The translations under genes and the position numbers were made by a program. This document shows positions 1 through 10,700 of a stretch of 64,000 bases of DNA, one piece after another (the first letter of the stretch is position 1; every line of letters begins with the position of its first letter). The stretch is from Sphingomonas prati. Its GTDB lineage: Bacteria; Pseudomonadota; Alphaproteobacteria; Sphingomonadales; Sphingomonadaceae. The DNA lies in NCBI RefSeq assembly GCF_014643515.1, contig NZ_BMJP01000001.1:1426001-1490000 (forward strand), in the 5' to 3' direction. The notes below the pieces were generated by a model, which was given only the letters and a program-made list of their open reading frames with translations, ran no database searches and was not told the origin of the DNA.

Positions 1-85
1 CACGAGTCTGAAAAGAGCGTTCATGCCCGACCGTCCTGACGCGGGACATTTCCCTTGCGTCCTCGCGCGATACTCCCGCCCCGCG

Positions 86-1324
86 TTAGGCCAGCTCGAC
101 CGGCGTCACCTCATATCCCGCCATATGCAGCGCCGTCATCAGCCGTTCCAGATGCGCCCGGTCGCGCGTCTCGCACTCGATGTCGGTGATCAGCCCCTTG
201 GCCGGCAGGGTCGTGAACACGCGCTGGTGATACACTTCGATGATGTTGACCTGCTGTTCATCGAACACGCGCGCTAGGTTGAACAGCTGCCCCGGCCGGT
301 CCTTCAACCGGATCCGCAGCCGCGCCAGCCGCCCCGACCGCGCCAGATCGCGCAGCAGCACGTTCGCCAGCAACCGCGTATCGATATTGCCGCCGCACAG
401 CACGATGCCCACCGTCCGCCCGCGGAACCGCTCCGGATAGGCGAGCAGCGCCGCCAGCCCGGCGGCCCCTGCGCCCTCGACGACGGTCTTCTCGATCTGC
501 AACAGCAACGACACCGCGCGTTCCAGATCGCGTTCGGCCACCAGCACGATATCGTCGACCAGTTCCGCGATGATCCGCGCGGTGATCCCGCCGGGCTCCT
601 TCACCGCGATCCCCTCTGCCAGCGTATCGCCGCCGCATTCCAGGTTCTTGCCGTTGATCCGGTTGTACATCGACGGATACAGTTCCGCCTCCACACCCAC
701 GACCTCGATCGCGCGGTCCTGCGCCTTGGCGACCGTTGCGATCCCGGAAATCAGCCCGCCGCCGCCGATCGGCACCGCGAACATGTCGATCTGCGGCACG
801 TCCTCCAGCATCTCGATCGCGGTCGTGCCCTGCCCGGCGATGATCTTCGCATCGTCGAACGGGTGGACGATCGTCTGACCCTCGGTCGCCGCCACCGCGC
901 GCGCATGGGCCAGCGACTCGTCGACATTCTCGCCGAACAGAATGATCCGCGCCTCGTGGCTCTCGGTCTGTTGCACCTTCACGATCGGCGTCGTGGTCGG
1001 CATCACGATCGTCGCCGGAATGCCCAGCCGCCGCGCATGATAGGCCAGGCCCTGCGCGTGGTTGCCGGCCGACGCCGCGATCACGCCGCAGCGCCGCTGC
1101 GCATCGGTCATCTGCAACAACGTGTTGAGCGCGCCACGCTCCTTGTACGCCGCCGTGAACTGCAGATTCTCGAACTTCAGATACACCGTCGCCCCGGTCA
1201 TCTCGGACAGCGTCCGGCTGAGCAGCGTCGGCGTCCGCACGATCGCATCCCTGATGCGGGCATGGGCGGCGCGGATATCGTCGATCGAGACCGGCAGGTC
1301 GGCGGATGTGGGGACGGTAGTCAT
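86..1324 (-). CDS. ilvA: Threonine ammonia-lyase (threonine dehydratase)
   Basis: PLP enzyme that deaminates L-threonine to 2-oxobutanoate, the entry step of isoleucine synthesis; cytosolic. 412 residues. The PLP lysine is in AAYKERGA (about K61) and the phosphate-binding loop is PIGGGGLISG (about 185-194). The last ~75 residues, from about LRIRLKDRPG, look like an ACT regulatory domain, so this is the shorter one-ACT type and not the long two-ACT E. coli IlvA. The frame is open far upstream, but the ATG at 1324 has a GGAG five bases before it and matches the family start. Divergent from the amidohydrolase gene. A catabolic role cannot be excluded from sequence. Confidence 0.93.
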   Translation of the reverse strand: MTTVPTSADLPVSIDDIRAAHARIRDAIVRTPTLLSRTLSEMTGATVYLKFENLQFTAAYKERGALNTLLQMTDAQRRCGVIAASAGNHAQGLAYHARRLGIPATIVMPTTTPIVKVQQTESHEARIILFGENVDESLAHARAVAATEGQTIVHPFDDAKIIAGQGTTAIEMLEDVPQIDMFAVPIGGGGLISGIATVAKAQDRAIEVVGVEAELYPSMYNRINGKNLECGGDTLAEGIAVKEPGGITARIIAELVDDIVLVAERDLERAVSLLLQIEKTVVEGAGAAGLAALLAYPERFRGRTVGIVLCGGNIDTRLLANVLLRDLARSGRLARLRIRLKDRPGQLFNLARVFDEQQVNIIEVYHQRVFTTLPAKGLITDIECETRDRAHLERLMTALHMAGYEVTPVELA

Positions 1325-1459
1325 GCCGGCTCCGTATCGGACTGGGCGGAGATAGAGAACCCCAAGCGGTATACGAAACACGCGAGACGCATTCGCAACC
1401 GAAAGCCGACCTCCATCGCGCCTCTCGCAAACCCCGCGCCCGCACTCTAAGACCACAGG

Positions 1460-3157
1460 ATGCACGCTACCCGCACCGCCCTCCTCGCCGCCGCCGCAAT
1501 CCTTCTGGCCACCGCCCCGGCGCATGCGCGGCGCAAACCCGTCGTGCTGCCAGCCCCGCCCAATGAGGGCGGCCTGATCGACAACGTCAACGGCTACACG
1601 CTTGATCAGAATGGCCGCGTGATCCGCTTCACCGGCATGCTGATCGACAAGGCCGGCCGTGTGTCGAAGCTCTACCAGTCCGGCGACACCCGCGAAAAAT
1701 GGCTTGATTTCAAGCTCGATGCCAAGGGCCGCACCCTCCTCCCCGGCCTGATCGACGCGCACGGCCACGTCATGGAACTCGGCTTCCGCGCGACCGAACT
1801 CGATCTCGCCAACACCAGCTCGCTCGCCGATGCGCAGGGCAAGCTCCGCGACTATGCCCGCGACCACACCACCCCGACCTGGATCCGCGGCGGCGGCTGG
1901 AACCAGGAACGCTGGGGCCTCGGCCGCTTCCCGACCGCGAGTGACATCGACGGCGTTGTCCGCGACCGCCCCGTGGCGCTCGCCCGCGTCGACGGCCACG
2001 CGATGCTCGCCAACAGCGCCGCCCTGGCCGCGGCCGGCATCAATGCCAAGACCAGGGACCCCGCCGGCGGCCGGATCGAGCGTGACGCCAAGGGCAACCC
2101 GACCGGCGTGCTGGTCGACGCCGCCCAGGCACTGCTCGAACGCGCCATCCCGCAACCGCTGCCGCGCGAACGCGACGTCGCATTCGGCAGCGCGCAGGAC
2201 CAGCTGCTCGCGTTCGGCATCGTCGCCACCGCCGACATGGGCACCACGCCCGACGACTGGAACACCTACCGCCGCGCGGGCGACGCGGGGCGGCTCCGCG
2301 TCCGGCTGATCTCCTACGCCGGCGGGATCGAACCGATGCTGTCGATCGCCGGCACCGGCCCGACGCCGTGGCTCTACGACACCCACCTGAAGATGGTCGG
2401 CGTCAAACTCTACGACGACGGCGCGCTCGGCTCGCGCGGCGCCTGGCTGAAGCGCCCCTATGCCGATGCCGCCAACCAGCGTGGCCTGCCGTTCCTCGAC
2501 GACACCAAGCTGCGTAACCTCATGAGCCGCGCCGCGATGGACGGGTTCCAGGTCGCGATCCACGCGATCGGCGACGCCGCCAACGAACAGGCGCTCGACG
2601 CGATCGAGGAGGTCGCGCTCACCTACAAGGGCGATCGGCGCTGGCGGATCGAACATGCCCAGATCGTCGACCCGGTGGACCTGAAACGCTTCGGCCAGAA
2701 CGGCATCATCGCTTCGATGCAGCCCGTCCACCAGACCAGCGACCGCCTGATGGCGGAGGCCCGCCTCGGCGAGGCGCGGCTGGCCGGGGCCTATGCCTGG
2801 AAATCGATGCTCGACGCCGGCGCGAAGCTCGCCTTCGGCTCCGACTATCCGGTCGAATCGCCCGACCCCTTCGCCGGCATCGCCGCCGCCATCACGCGCG
2901 AAGACCCCTCCGGCCAGCCCCCCGGCGGCTGGCACCCCGAGCAGAAGGTCGATTTGCCGACCGCGATCGCCGGCTTCACCACGGGGGCTGCCTATGCCAG
3001 CTTCACCGAAGGCATTCTCGGCAGCCTCCAGCCCGGCCACCTCGCCGACTTCATCCTCGTCGACACCGACCCCTTCACCGCCACCCCAACCCAGATCCGC
3101 GCCACCAAGGTCCAGGAAACCTGGGTCGGCGGCAAACGCGCATTTTTGCGCAAGTAG
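1460..3157 (+). CDS. Secreted amidohydrolase, YtcJ/AepA type
   Basis: Metal-dependent hydrolase of the amidohydrolase superfamily, 565 residues. The N-terminus (TALLAAAAILLATAPAHA) is a signal peptide, so it probably acts in the periplasm. Visible metal-site features are the HxH in DAHGHVMEL at about residue 103, HAIGDAANEQ, RIEHAQIVD and the late aspartate in FGSDYPVESPDP. The layout is that of YtcJ-like enzymes annotated as amidohydrolase or AepA regulators. The substrate cannot be read from sequence. It stands alone between a divergent ilvA and a strong hairpin. Confidence 0.9.
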   Translation: MHATRTALLAAAAILLATAPAHARRKPVVLPAPPNEGGLIDNVNGYTLDQNGRVIRFTGMLIDKAGRVSKLYQSGDTREKWLDFKLDAKGRTLLPGLIDAHGHVMELGFRATELDLANTSSLADAQGKLRDYARDHTTPTWIRGGGWNQERWGLGRFPTASDIDGVVRDRPVALARVDGHAMLANSAALAAAGINAKTRDPAGGRIERDAKGNPTGVLVDAAQALLERAIPQPLPRERDVAFGSAQDQLLAFGIVATADMGTTPDDWNTYRRAGDAGRLRVRLISYAGGIEPMLSIAGTGPTPWLYDTHLKMVGVKLYDDGALGSRGAWLKRPYADAANQRGLPFLDDTKLRNLMSRAAMDGFQVAIHAIGDAANEQALDAIEEVALTYKGDRRWRIEHAQIVDPVDLKRFGQNGIIASMQPVHQTSDRLMAEARLGEARLAGAYAWKSMLDAGAKLAFGSDYPVESPDPFAGIAAAITREDPSGQPPGGWHPEQKVDLPTAIAGFTTGAAYASFTEGILGSLQPGHLADFILVDTDPFTATPTQIRATKVQETWVGGKRAFLRK

Positions 3158-3164
3158 CCAGGAG

Positions 3165-3190
3165 AGTTCCCCGGCGAACGCCGAGGCCTA
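3165..3190. repeat. Half copy of GC-rich sphingomonad-type palindrome
   Basis: GTTCCCCGGCGAACGCCGAG followed by GCCTA. It is the left arm of the palindrome family seen complete at 7621-7687, 54921-54987 and 57201-57310. Here only one arm is present, directly behind the amidohydrolase gene. Confidence 0.6.
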
Positions 3191-3314
3191 AACACAACTG
3201 CGTGGCGCAGAAAACCGTCCATCCCGAGCGCAGTCGAGGGACCCTTCGAGCGAAGCCGAGAAGCCAACAGTTCTCCACGACGCAACGATTCTAGGCCACC
3301 CCCCACCCTAAAAA

Positions 3315-3380
3315 ATCCGTTTGGTTCGAGCCTGTCGAGAACGCCACGCAACGTTCTCGACAAGCTCGAACCAAACGGAT
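3315..3380. terminator. Long 28-bp-arm hairpin between convergent genes
   Basis: Arms 3315-3342 and 3353-3380 are inverted repeats of 28 bp with one mismatch and a 10-base loop. The core is TTCGAGCCTGTCGAGAAC, a palindrome I associate with sphingomonad intergenic regions. It lies between the ends of the convergent amidohydrolase and alpha/beta hydrolase genes, which suits a bidirectional terminator or REP-like element. No clear T-run follows. Confidence 0.65.
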
Positions 3381-3444
3381 GGGGGGAATCATTGAGGTCG
3401 ACACGCGAGCCGCGCGCCAACCGCAAACCGCTCAGCAGGAAAGG

Positions 3445-4284
3445 TCAAGAAACCCCGCCACCCGTCCGCGCCAGAAACCCACGCACCGCCGTCACCCCCG
3501 CATCCCCGTCGATCGCATCCCCATGCCCGCCCGGCACCGTCACCAGAGTCGCATCCACCCCCGCCGCCTTCAGCGTCTCGCCGAACCGTGTCACGGTCTT
3601 GGCATCCACCGTCCGATCATCCCGCCCGACCAGCAGCAACACTGGCACCCGCGCCCGCACGACATAGCCCTGATAATCATAGCGCTTCACGTCGTCCGCC
3701 ACCTCGATCCGCACGAACGGCCGCAGCATTCCCGGCACCATGTTGCGCCCCACCGCCGGAATGTCCGCCGCGGTCGCCTCCAGCACCAACCCGGTCACGC
3801 CACCCGCCGCCGCGATGTTCGAGGCCGGCGCCCCACCCAGCGAGAAGCCGTAAGCCCACACCGGCCCCGGCTTCACCCAGCCTGCCGCACCGAACGCCGC
3901 GCGCAACGCCGGCCCCATCGCGATCAGCGCATCGACCGTTGCCGGCACCGTCGTCCCGCCGCGCCCGGGATAGTCGTACGCGACGATATCGGCCCCCGTC
4001 ATCGCCGCCAGCCGCGCGAACCGTTCTCCCGACGTCCGCACGAACGACCCGTTGCCGCCGCTGTACAGCAACGTCCCGACCGACCCCGGTCGCGTCATCC
4101 GCACCGCATGCACCTGCCCCAGTCCGGGCAGGTCCAGCATCCGCTCGTCCAGCGTATAGCCCGCCGGTGTCACCAGCGCCGGCGGCTGCCCGCTCAGCGC
4201 CATCTCCGGAAATAGCGACCCCTGATCGACGACCGCGGTACACCCGCCCAGCACCAGCAAACCCGCAAGACCGATGAACCGCAT
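3445..4284 (-). CDS. Alpha/beta hydrolase lipoprotein
   Basis: Predicted serine hydrolase of the alpha/beta hydrolase fold, 279 residues. It has a lipoprotein signal with the lipobox LVLGGC near residue 15. The nucleophile elbow is YGFSLGGAP, an acid candidate is in VGRDDRTVD, and the C-terminal histidine is in VPGGHGDAID. The ATG at 4284 is preferred over a GTG seven codons upstream because AGGGGATT lies just before it. Convergent with the amidohydrolase. Substrate unknown. Confidence 0.85.
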   Translation of the reverse strand: MRFIGLAGLLVLGGCTAVVDQGSLFPEMALSGQPPALVTPAGYTLDERMLDLPGLGQVHAVRMTRPGSVGTLLYSGGNGSFVRTSGERFARLAAMTGADIVAYDYPGRGGTTVPATVDALIAMGPALRAAFGAAGWVKPGPVWAYGFSLGGAPASNIAAAGGVTGLVLEATAADIPAVGRNMVPGMLRPFVRIEVADDVKRYDYQGYVVRARVPVLLLVGRDDRTVDAKTVTRFGETLKAAGVDATLVTVPGGHGDAIDGDAGVTAVRGFLARTGGGVS

Positions 4285-4415
4285 CCCGAATCCCCTTTTT
4301 GACACTAACTTATATTATGATCGATCCAGGGATTATTGTTCCACAATTCTGAACCTCAGCATAACGATCGCCAATGTCAGTGTTCGTCATAAGAAATAAA
4401 CGAACAACATCTATT

Positions 4416-4913
4416 TCATGCAATAGACGAGATTATTGGTGGCGGTCGATCTGCTTTGACGATTTCGATCGGATAATCCGCAAACCAAACCGGGAAACCG
4501 CGTTTCTCGTCGCGTTCCGCACATCCCAGAATTTCGGTCAACCACCCGGCATAGGCCCAGTCGCGACCCTGACCCTTCGCCGCGATCATAGGAAACCGAT
4601 CGAGAAACATCACGCCCAATTCACGCGCGGACCGCCCGGGCACATCGGTCCACCCGAAATACCCATCCTGCGAACCCGTCGAATAATAGGCCACTTCATC
4701 CGGCCGATGCCCGTCCGCCAGCGCCATACCGTCGGCCAGCATCGCGTCGGCATGCGTGATGAGGCATCGCCAGTGCAGACCGCTCGGCGCCATGCCCGAA
4801 CGGAAGCGAATCCGCTGATACCCCGCCTTGTGCAACTCGTGGATCATCGTGAGCAGCCGCGTGATCGCGCGATACGTCGCGTTCGTCGAAGGCTTCAAGG
4901 AGATCGTCTGCAT
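4416..4913 (-). CDS. Conserved hypothetical protein
   Basis: 165 residues, start MQTISLKPSTNATYRAITRL; not recognised. No signal peptide or membrane segment. It has several aromatic/acidic patches (YYSTGSQDGYFGWTDV). It follows the DUF2891 gene by 43 bp in the same direction, so it may be the last gene of the peptidase/oxoprolinase operon. The frame is open upstream, but the ATG at 4913 avoids overlap with the previous gene. Confidence 0.65.
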   Translation of the reverse strand: MQTISLKPSTNATYRAITRLLTMIHELHKAGYQRIRFRSGMAPSGLHWRCLITHADAMLADGMALADGHRPDEVAYYSTGSQDGYFGWTDVPGRSARELGVMFLDRFPMIAAKGQGRDWAYAGWLTEILGCAERDEKRGFPVWFADYPIEIVKADRPPPIISSIA

Positions 4914-4956
4914 CGTCCGTCGTCCTTGTCCACAATCAGCCTGAATGTTCCGCGCG

Positions 4957-5961
4957 CTACCCCTGCGGCGGAAGCGCCGCGGTGCCGGCCCCCAACGCCA
5001 GCAACGCGAACGTCGCCAGCCAATGCTCGCCCATATAATCGCCCGCGACATGACCCAGCGCGGCGTCCAGGTGCCGCATCGCCACATCGCGCAACCCCGG
5101 CATCCCCGCCGCGTCGGCCAGTACGAACCAGCACCACGCCCGGCTCAGGTTCAACCCGTCGAGATGCGCGATCTTGCCATCGCTGCGGTCCGACACGGTC
5201 GCGGGCAGGAACAACGTCGCCGGCTCCCCCTTCCCCACATCCGGCAGGAACGCCGCGAACCACGCCCCGAACCCGTCGCCCAGCACGCGCGCCATCAGCA
5301 CCGCCTCGACCAGCGTCGCCGACAGGAAATCGTCCCCGCCCGGCTCCCAAGCCTGCGCGCCCCGGTCGCCCCCGAACCAGTCCACCGCCCGCGCCCGGAT
5401 TAGCGCCGCCAGCGCCGGATCGCGCGCATCCGCCCACTCCAGCGCAAGGATCAAAGCAAACGCCGTGCTGCCATGCGTGCCGGTCCGCACCGGATAGGTC
5501 AGCTTTGGCAGATACTCCATCAGCCGCGCCGCAAACGCCTCCGCCAGCGGCCGCATCGCGTCGGCCCAGCGCAGCTCATCATGCCGCTCCAGCTCATGAT
5601 GCAGCGCGAGCGCCCAGCCCCAGCCATAAGGCCGCTCGAACCCGTTCGTCCCCGGCCGGTCGAGATAAGCACGCTCCCCGCCCAGCTTCTCCGCGGTCAG
5701 CGTCGCATCGGCCCGCTCCCGGATCGCGACCGCCTGCGGCAAGTCCGGGAACAGCCGCGCGATCCGCATCAGCTGCCACCAGCCATGGACGCAGCTATGC
5801 CAGTCGAAACTGCCATGGAACGCCGGATGCAGCACGGCCGGCGCCACCACATCGTCCGGCCCGGTCAGCACCTGATCCAGCTTGAACGGCCACGGCCGCC
5901 CGACATGGCCCAGCGTCAGCTCCGCGAACCGTGCGGCGAGACCAGGCGTCAACATCGTCAT
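4957..5961 (-). CDS. DUF2891 family protein
   Basis: 334 residues, all-helical looking, rich in W and H (HGSFDWHSCVHGWW, YGWGWALALHHE), which fits DUF2891, a family without an assigned biochemical role. No signal peptide. Its ATG overlaps the stop of the DUF979 gene by 4 bp (ATGA), so translation is probably coupled. The position right behind the DUF969/DUF979 pair suggests a role in the same pathway. An ATG two codons downstream is possible. Confidence 0.85.
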   Translation of the reverse strand: MTMLTPGLAARFAELTLGHVGRPWPFKLDQVLTGPDDVVAPAVLHPAFHGSFDWHSCVHGWWQLMRIARLFPDLPQAVAIRERADATLTAEKLGGERAYLDRPGTNGFERPYGWGWALALHHELERHDELRWADAMRPLAEAFAARLMEYLPKLTYPVRTGTHGSTAFALILALEWADARDPALAALIRARAVDWFGGDRGAQAWEPGGDDFLSATLVEAVLMARVLGDGFGAWFAAFLPDVGKGEPATLFLPATVSDRSDGKIAHLDGLNLSRAWCWFVLADAAGMPGLRDVAMRHLDAALGHVAGDYMGEHWLATFALLALGAGTAALPPQG

Positions 5962-6887
5962 GTCCGGAACCCCAGAAAGTAGATCAGCAGGATATTGACC
6001 ACCAGCAGCACGACCGCGGTCGGCGCCTGCGCGCGGATCACCGCACTCCGGTCCAGGTCGAGCAGCACCGCCGGCACCAGATTGAAATTCGCGGCCATCG
6101 GGGTCAGCAACGTGCCGCAGAAGCCGGCCAGCATCCCCACCGCCGCGATCAGCGCCGGATCGCCGCCCATGCCCCGCACCAGCACCGGCACGCCGACCCC
6201 CGCGGTCATCACCGGGAACGCCGCGAACGCATTGCCCATCACGATCGTGAACCCCGCCATGCCGAGCCCGTAGACCAGCACCGCCACGAACAGATTGCCG
6301 TCCGGGATCGCGCGCGCCGCCAGCCCTCCAACCACGTCGCCAACCCCCGCCAGCGCGAACACCGCCCCCAGCGCCGCCAGCATCTGCGGCAACACCGCAG
6401 CCCAGCCGACCCCGTCCATCAACCCCCGCCCCGCATCGAACGGCGCGCGCACGGTCGGGCGGAACCAGACATAACAGACCGCCAGCGCCACCAGCACGCC
6501 GATGGTCAGCGACACCAAGGTCACCTGCTTCGGATCGATCCAGTCGGGCTTCAGCAACGTGCCCGCCAGCGCCACCACCGGCACGATCAGCGCCGGCAGG
6601 AACAGCCTGTTCCCATACCACTCCGCCCCCGCACCATCGCTCGAAACGGCCGCCCCACGCCCCACCGCCCCGGTCCCGCCCAACGCGACCAGCGCCAGCA
6701 CGAGCACCCCGTTGCCGACGTCCCCCAACCGATCGCCGGCAAAGAAACTCACCGCGATCAGCCCGTAGAACGCCCCCGTCCCGAACCGCCGAGGATTACT
6801 CCGGTCGGTCAGCGACAACCACGCAAACGCCGCAAACGTCGCCCCCGCAACCGCATAGACGAAGTCGAGCCCGATCACGCGGTACAC
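5958..6887 (-). CDS. DUF979 family membrane protein, putative transporter subunit
   Basis: 309 residues, with about 8-9 hydrophobic segments across the whole length. It matches the layout of DUF979, which is usually encoded next to DUF969; the pair has been proposed as a 5-oxoproline (pyroglutamate) uptake system because of clustering with oxoprolinase or pyroglutamyl peptidase genes. Here the pair follows a 5-oxoprolinase-type gene, which supports that role by context only. The start is GTG at 6887; another GTG three codons later is an alternative. Confidence 0.88.
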   Translation of the reverse strand: MYRVIGLDFVYAVAGATFAAFAWLSLTDRSNPRRFGTGAFYGLIAVSFFAGDRLGDVGNGVLVLALVALGGTGAVGRGAAVSSDGAGAEWYGNRLFLPALIVPVVALAGTLLKPDWIDPKQVTLVSLTIGVLVALAVCYVWFRPTVRAPFDAGRGLMDGVGWAAVLPQMLAALGAVFALAGVGDVVGGLAARAIPDGNLFVAVLVYGLGMAGFTIVMGNAFAAFPVMTAGVGVPVLVRGMGGDPALIAAVGMLAGFCGTLLTPMAANFNLVPAVLLDLDRSAVIRAQAPTAVVLLVVNILLIYFLGFRT

Positions 6888-6936
6888 CGCCGACCGAGCG
6901 AGCCAACGCCACCCGAACCAGGCTCAAGCGGAGCCC

Positions 6937-7581
6937 TCACGCCCGCCGATCCAGCCACAACAACCGCGCGCCATGCACCAGCAACGCCGCCACCGCCGTC
7001 GGGATCGCCCACAGCGACAGATGGATCGGCGTGATGTCATAGCCGTACTGCGCCATCGTCCCCTTGATCAGCAGGATCGATCCAATCGCGATGAAGATAT
7101 CCTCGCCAAAGAACAGTCCGATATTGTCGGTGCCCGCCGCCATCGCCTTCACCCGCTCGCACGCCGGCGGGTCGAACCCCTGCCGCTCCGCCGCCGCGAC
7201 CGCCATCGGTGCCACCAGCGGCCGCACCGTCTGCGGATGCCCCGCGATCGACGTCAGCCCCAGCGCCGCCGTTACCTGCCGGAACAGCATGTACCCCAGC
7301 AGCAACCGCCCGACCGTCGCCCCCCGCATCCCCGCCACCAACCCACGCGCCCGCGCCTGCAACCCCTGCCGCTCCAGCAGCCCGACGACCGGCAAAACGA
7401 TATAGATGATCGTGACATAGCGCGTATCGTTGAACGCCCGCCCGAACGCCGCCAACACCGCCACCGGCTCCAACCCCGCCGCCAGCCCCGTCACCAGCGC
7501 GGCGGCCGCGACGACCAGCAACGGATTGAACCGCAGGAGGAAACCCAACGCGACGACCGCAATACCGGACCGGACTAACAC
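6937..7581 (-). CDS. DUF969 family membrane protein, putative transporter subunit
   Basis: 214 residues with about 5-6 membrane segments (for example LVVAAAALVTGLAAGL, YVTIIYIVLPVVGLL). It is typical of DUF969, the partner of DUF979, 49 bp upstream of it. I chose GTG at 7581 because a GGGG stretch lies ahead of it and the upstream frame runs into the palindromic repeat at 7621. No ATG is available. The likely role is import of 5-oxoproline or a related acid together with DUF979; this is inferred from context. Confidence 0.85.
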   Translation of the reverse strand: MLVRSGIAVVALGFLLRFNPLLVVAAAALVTGLAAGLEPVAVLAAFGRAFNDTRYVTIIYIVLPVVGLLERQGLQARARGLVAGMRGATVGRLLLGYMLFRQVTAALGLTSIAGHPQTVRPLVAPMAVAAAERQGFDPPACERVKAMAAGTDNIGLFFGEDIFIAIGSILLIKGTMAQYGYDITPIHLSLWAIPTAVAALLVHGARLLWLDRRA

Positions 7582-7620
7582 GACGCTACAGCCCCAACGC
7601 TGCGTCCAGTCCTCAGAACA

Positions 7621-7687
7621 GTTCCCCGGCGAAGGCCGGAGCCTAGGTGAAGCAGTCGTCCCAAGGCCCCGGCCTGCGCCGGGGAAC
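7621..7687. repeat. GC-rich palindromic repeat
   Basis: Inverted arms GTTCCCCGGCGAAGGCCGG (7621 on) and CCGGCCTGCGCCGGGGAAC (to 7687) around a short spacer with CCTAGGTGAA. It sits between the oxoprolinase gene and DUF969 and could attenuate transcription within the operon. It belongs to the same family as 54921-54987 and 57201-57310. Confidence 0.7.
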
Positions 7688-7756
7688 ACTTGCGGTCATG
7701 GCTCGGTCGTTTGAAAGCCGAACACGCCACGTCGGCGCCACAACCAACCCGCCCCA

Positions 7757-10700
7757 TCACTCGGTCCCGAACCCGCCGCCACCCGGCGTCTCGATGAGGA
7801 AAACATCCCCCGCCGCCATCTCCACCAGCGCGGTCGAGCCCAGCATCTCGACGGAACCGTCCCCCCGCCGCACCCGGTTGATGCCCACCGCGCCATCCGC
7901 ACCGCCGGCAACCCCAAACGGCGCCACCCGCCGCCGGTTGGACAGGATCCCCGCCGTCATCGCCTCGCGGAACCGGACATGCCGCACCACGCCGTCCCCG
8001 CCCCGATGCGCCCCCGCACCCCCCGACCCGCGCCGGATCGCGAAGCGTTCGAGCAGCACCGGGAACCGGTCCTCGAACACCTCCGGATCGGTCAGCCGGC
8101 TGTTCGTCATATGCGTCTGCACCGCACTCGCCCCGTCGGCGGCGGCACTCGCCCCCGCGCCACCCGCGATCGTCTCGTAATATTGGTGCGCCGCGTTGCC
8201 GAACGTGAAATTGTTCATCGTCCCCTGCGATGCCGCCAGCAACCCCAGCGCCCCGTACAGCGCATCCGTCACCACCTGGCTCGTCTCGACATTCCCGGCG
8301 ACCACGGCGGCGGGATAGCGTGGGCTCAGCATCGACCCGTCCGGGATCACGATCTCCACGCTGCGCAGGCACCCGTCGTTCAGCGGCATCGTGCCCCCGA
8401 CCAAAGTCCGGAACACATACATCACCGCCGCGCGCGTGATCGACCGCGGCGCGTTGAAGTTGCTCGGCAGCTGCCCGCTCGTCCCCGTGAAATCCACCGT
8501 CGCGGTCTGCCCAACGCGATCGATCCGCACCGCCACCCGCACCGCAGCACCACCGTCCAGCTCGTACGCGAACGCGCCCTCCGGCAGTTCCGCGATCAGC
8601 GCCTTCACCGCCGCATCCGCATTGGCCTGGACATGCTCCATATACGCCGCGACCGTGACCAGCCCGTAGCGCTCCACCAGCGCATCGAGCCCCGCCTGCC
8701 CGCGCGCGCACGCCGCGATCTGCGCGCGCAGATCGGCGATGTTGCGGTCCGGATCGCGCGCCGGCCACCGCCCGCCCGCCAGCAGCACGCGCACCTCCGC
8801 CTCGCGGAACCGCTCGGCATCGACCACCACCACGTCGTCGAACAGCACGCCCTCTTCCAGCACCGAAGTGCTGCCCGGCGGCATCGACCCCGGGCTCGAC
8901 CCGCCGATATCGGCATGATGCCCGCGCGCCGCGACGAAGAAGTCCGGTGCATCCGATCCGTCCGCAAAAACCGGCATAATCACCGTCAGATCGGGCAGGT
9001 GCGTGCCCCCCGCATAAGGCGCGTTCAGCGCATAGACGTCCCCGCGCAGGATCCCCCGCCCGTCCGCCGCGCCACCGCGATTGGCGATGATCGTCCGGAT
9101 GCTGTCGCCCATCGACCCGAGATGCACCGGAATATGCGGCGCATTGGCGATCAGATTGCCATGCGCGTCGAACAGCGCACAGGAAAAATCGAGCCGCTCG
9201 CGGATGTTCACCGACGACGCACTATGCTGCAACGCCGCCCCCATCTCCTCCGCAATCGCCATGAACTGACCGTCGAAGATCTCGAGCCGCACCGGGTCCA
9301 GCTCCGGCCCGACCACCGCGCCGGCCACCCCGTCCACCCGCGCCAGCATCAGGTTACCGAGCGCATCGACCCGCGCCGACCAGCCCGGATCGACCACGAC
9401 GGTGGACGTCGCATCGACGACCAGCGCCGGCCCCGCAACCTCCGTCCCCGCCGCCAGCGCCCCACGCCGCCGGACCGCGACGGAACGCGCCGCCCCGTCC
9501 ATCCAGGCCGTCGCACTTTCCTCCAAGTCCTCGCCAACCGCCGCCCAGTCCGGCTCATCCCCGCCATCACCCGGCTCGACCGCCTCGATGCGCAGCATGT
9601 CGAGCACCGGCACCGCATCGCTCGCATAACCGAAGCGCGCGCGGTACGCCGCCGCATAGTCCGCCGCCATCGCCGCCGGATCGCCAAGCGTCACCTCGAT
9701 CGCACTCTCACTCCCCGGCTGGCGCAGATGCGCGCTGCCCTCGACCGCGGCGTCCACGATCCCCTGCTCCGCCAGCTCCGCCCGCGCCGCGTCGGACAGC
9801 GCCGCCACCGCCGCCGTGATCGCAGGCCCGGCATCCGCATCCAGCGCGATCCCCAGCGTCCGCTCGCGCACCGCCGACTGTCGCGCCATTCCCATGCCAT
9901 AAGCCGACAGCAGGCTCGCATGGCGGTGGATCATCACCCGCCCCATGCCCAGCGCGTCCGCCACCAGGCACGCATGCTGCCCGCCCGCCCCACCGAAACA
10001 GGCGAGCGTGTAGCGCGTCACGTCATGGCCTCGTGCCGTCGAGATCGTCTTGATCGCATTGGCCATGTTGGCGACGGCGATCGCCAGGAACCCCTCCGCC
10101 GCTTGGCTTGCCGGCATGTCCAGCCCACGCTCTTCAAACCGCGCCACCACCGCGTCGCGGTCGAGCGGCTGGTTCCCGTCGGGCCCGAACAGGCTCGGAA
10201 AATGCTCCGCCCTGATCCGGCCGAGCAGCAGGTTGCAGTCGGTCACCGTCAACGGCCCGCCGCGCCGGTAACAGGCCGGCCCCGGCACCGCCCCCGCCGA
10301 CTCCGGCCCGACGCGGAACCGCCCCTGTTCCACCAAACAGATCGATCCGCCGCCCGCCGCGACCGTATGGATCCGCATCATCGGCGCACGGATCCGGACG
10401 CCGGCCACCACGGCCTCGTTCGTCCGCTCGTACCGCCCGGCATAGTGCGACACGTCGGTCGACGTACCCCCCATGTCGAACCCGATCACGTCGTCCACGC
10501 CCGCCGCCCGCGCGGTATGGGCCATCCCGACGATCCCGCCCGCCGGCCCCGACAGGATCGCGTCGCGCCCGTGGAACAGCGCCCCGTCGACCAGCCCGCC
10601 GCTCGACCGCATAAACAGGGTCCGCGCCTCCGCGCCCAGCCCCGCCCGCACTTGGTCGACATACGCCGCCAGCCCCGGCGACAGATACGCATCCGCCACG

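Noticed and set aside
86-3040. 984-residue leftward open frame covering ilvA and the amidohydrolase antisense strand
   Set aside because: Only the last 412 residues are threonine ammonia-lyase; the rest is the antisense shadow of the amidohydrolase gene in GC-rich DNA.
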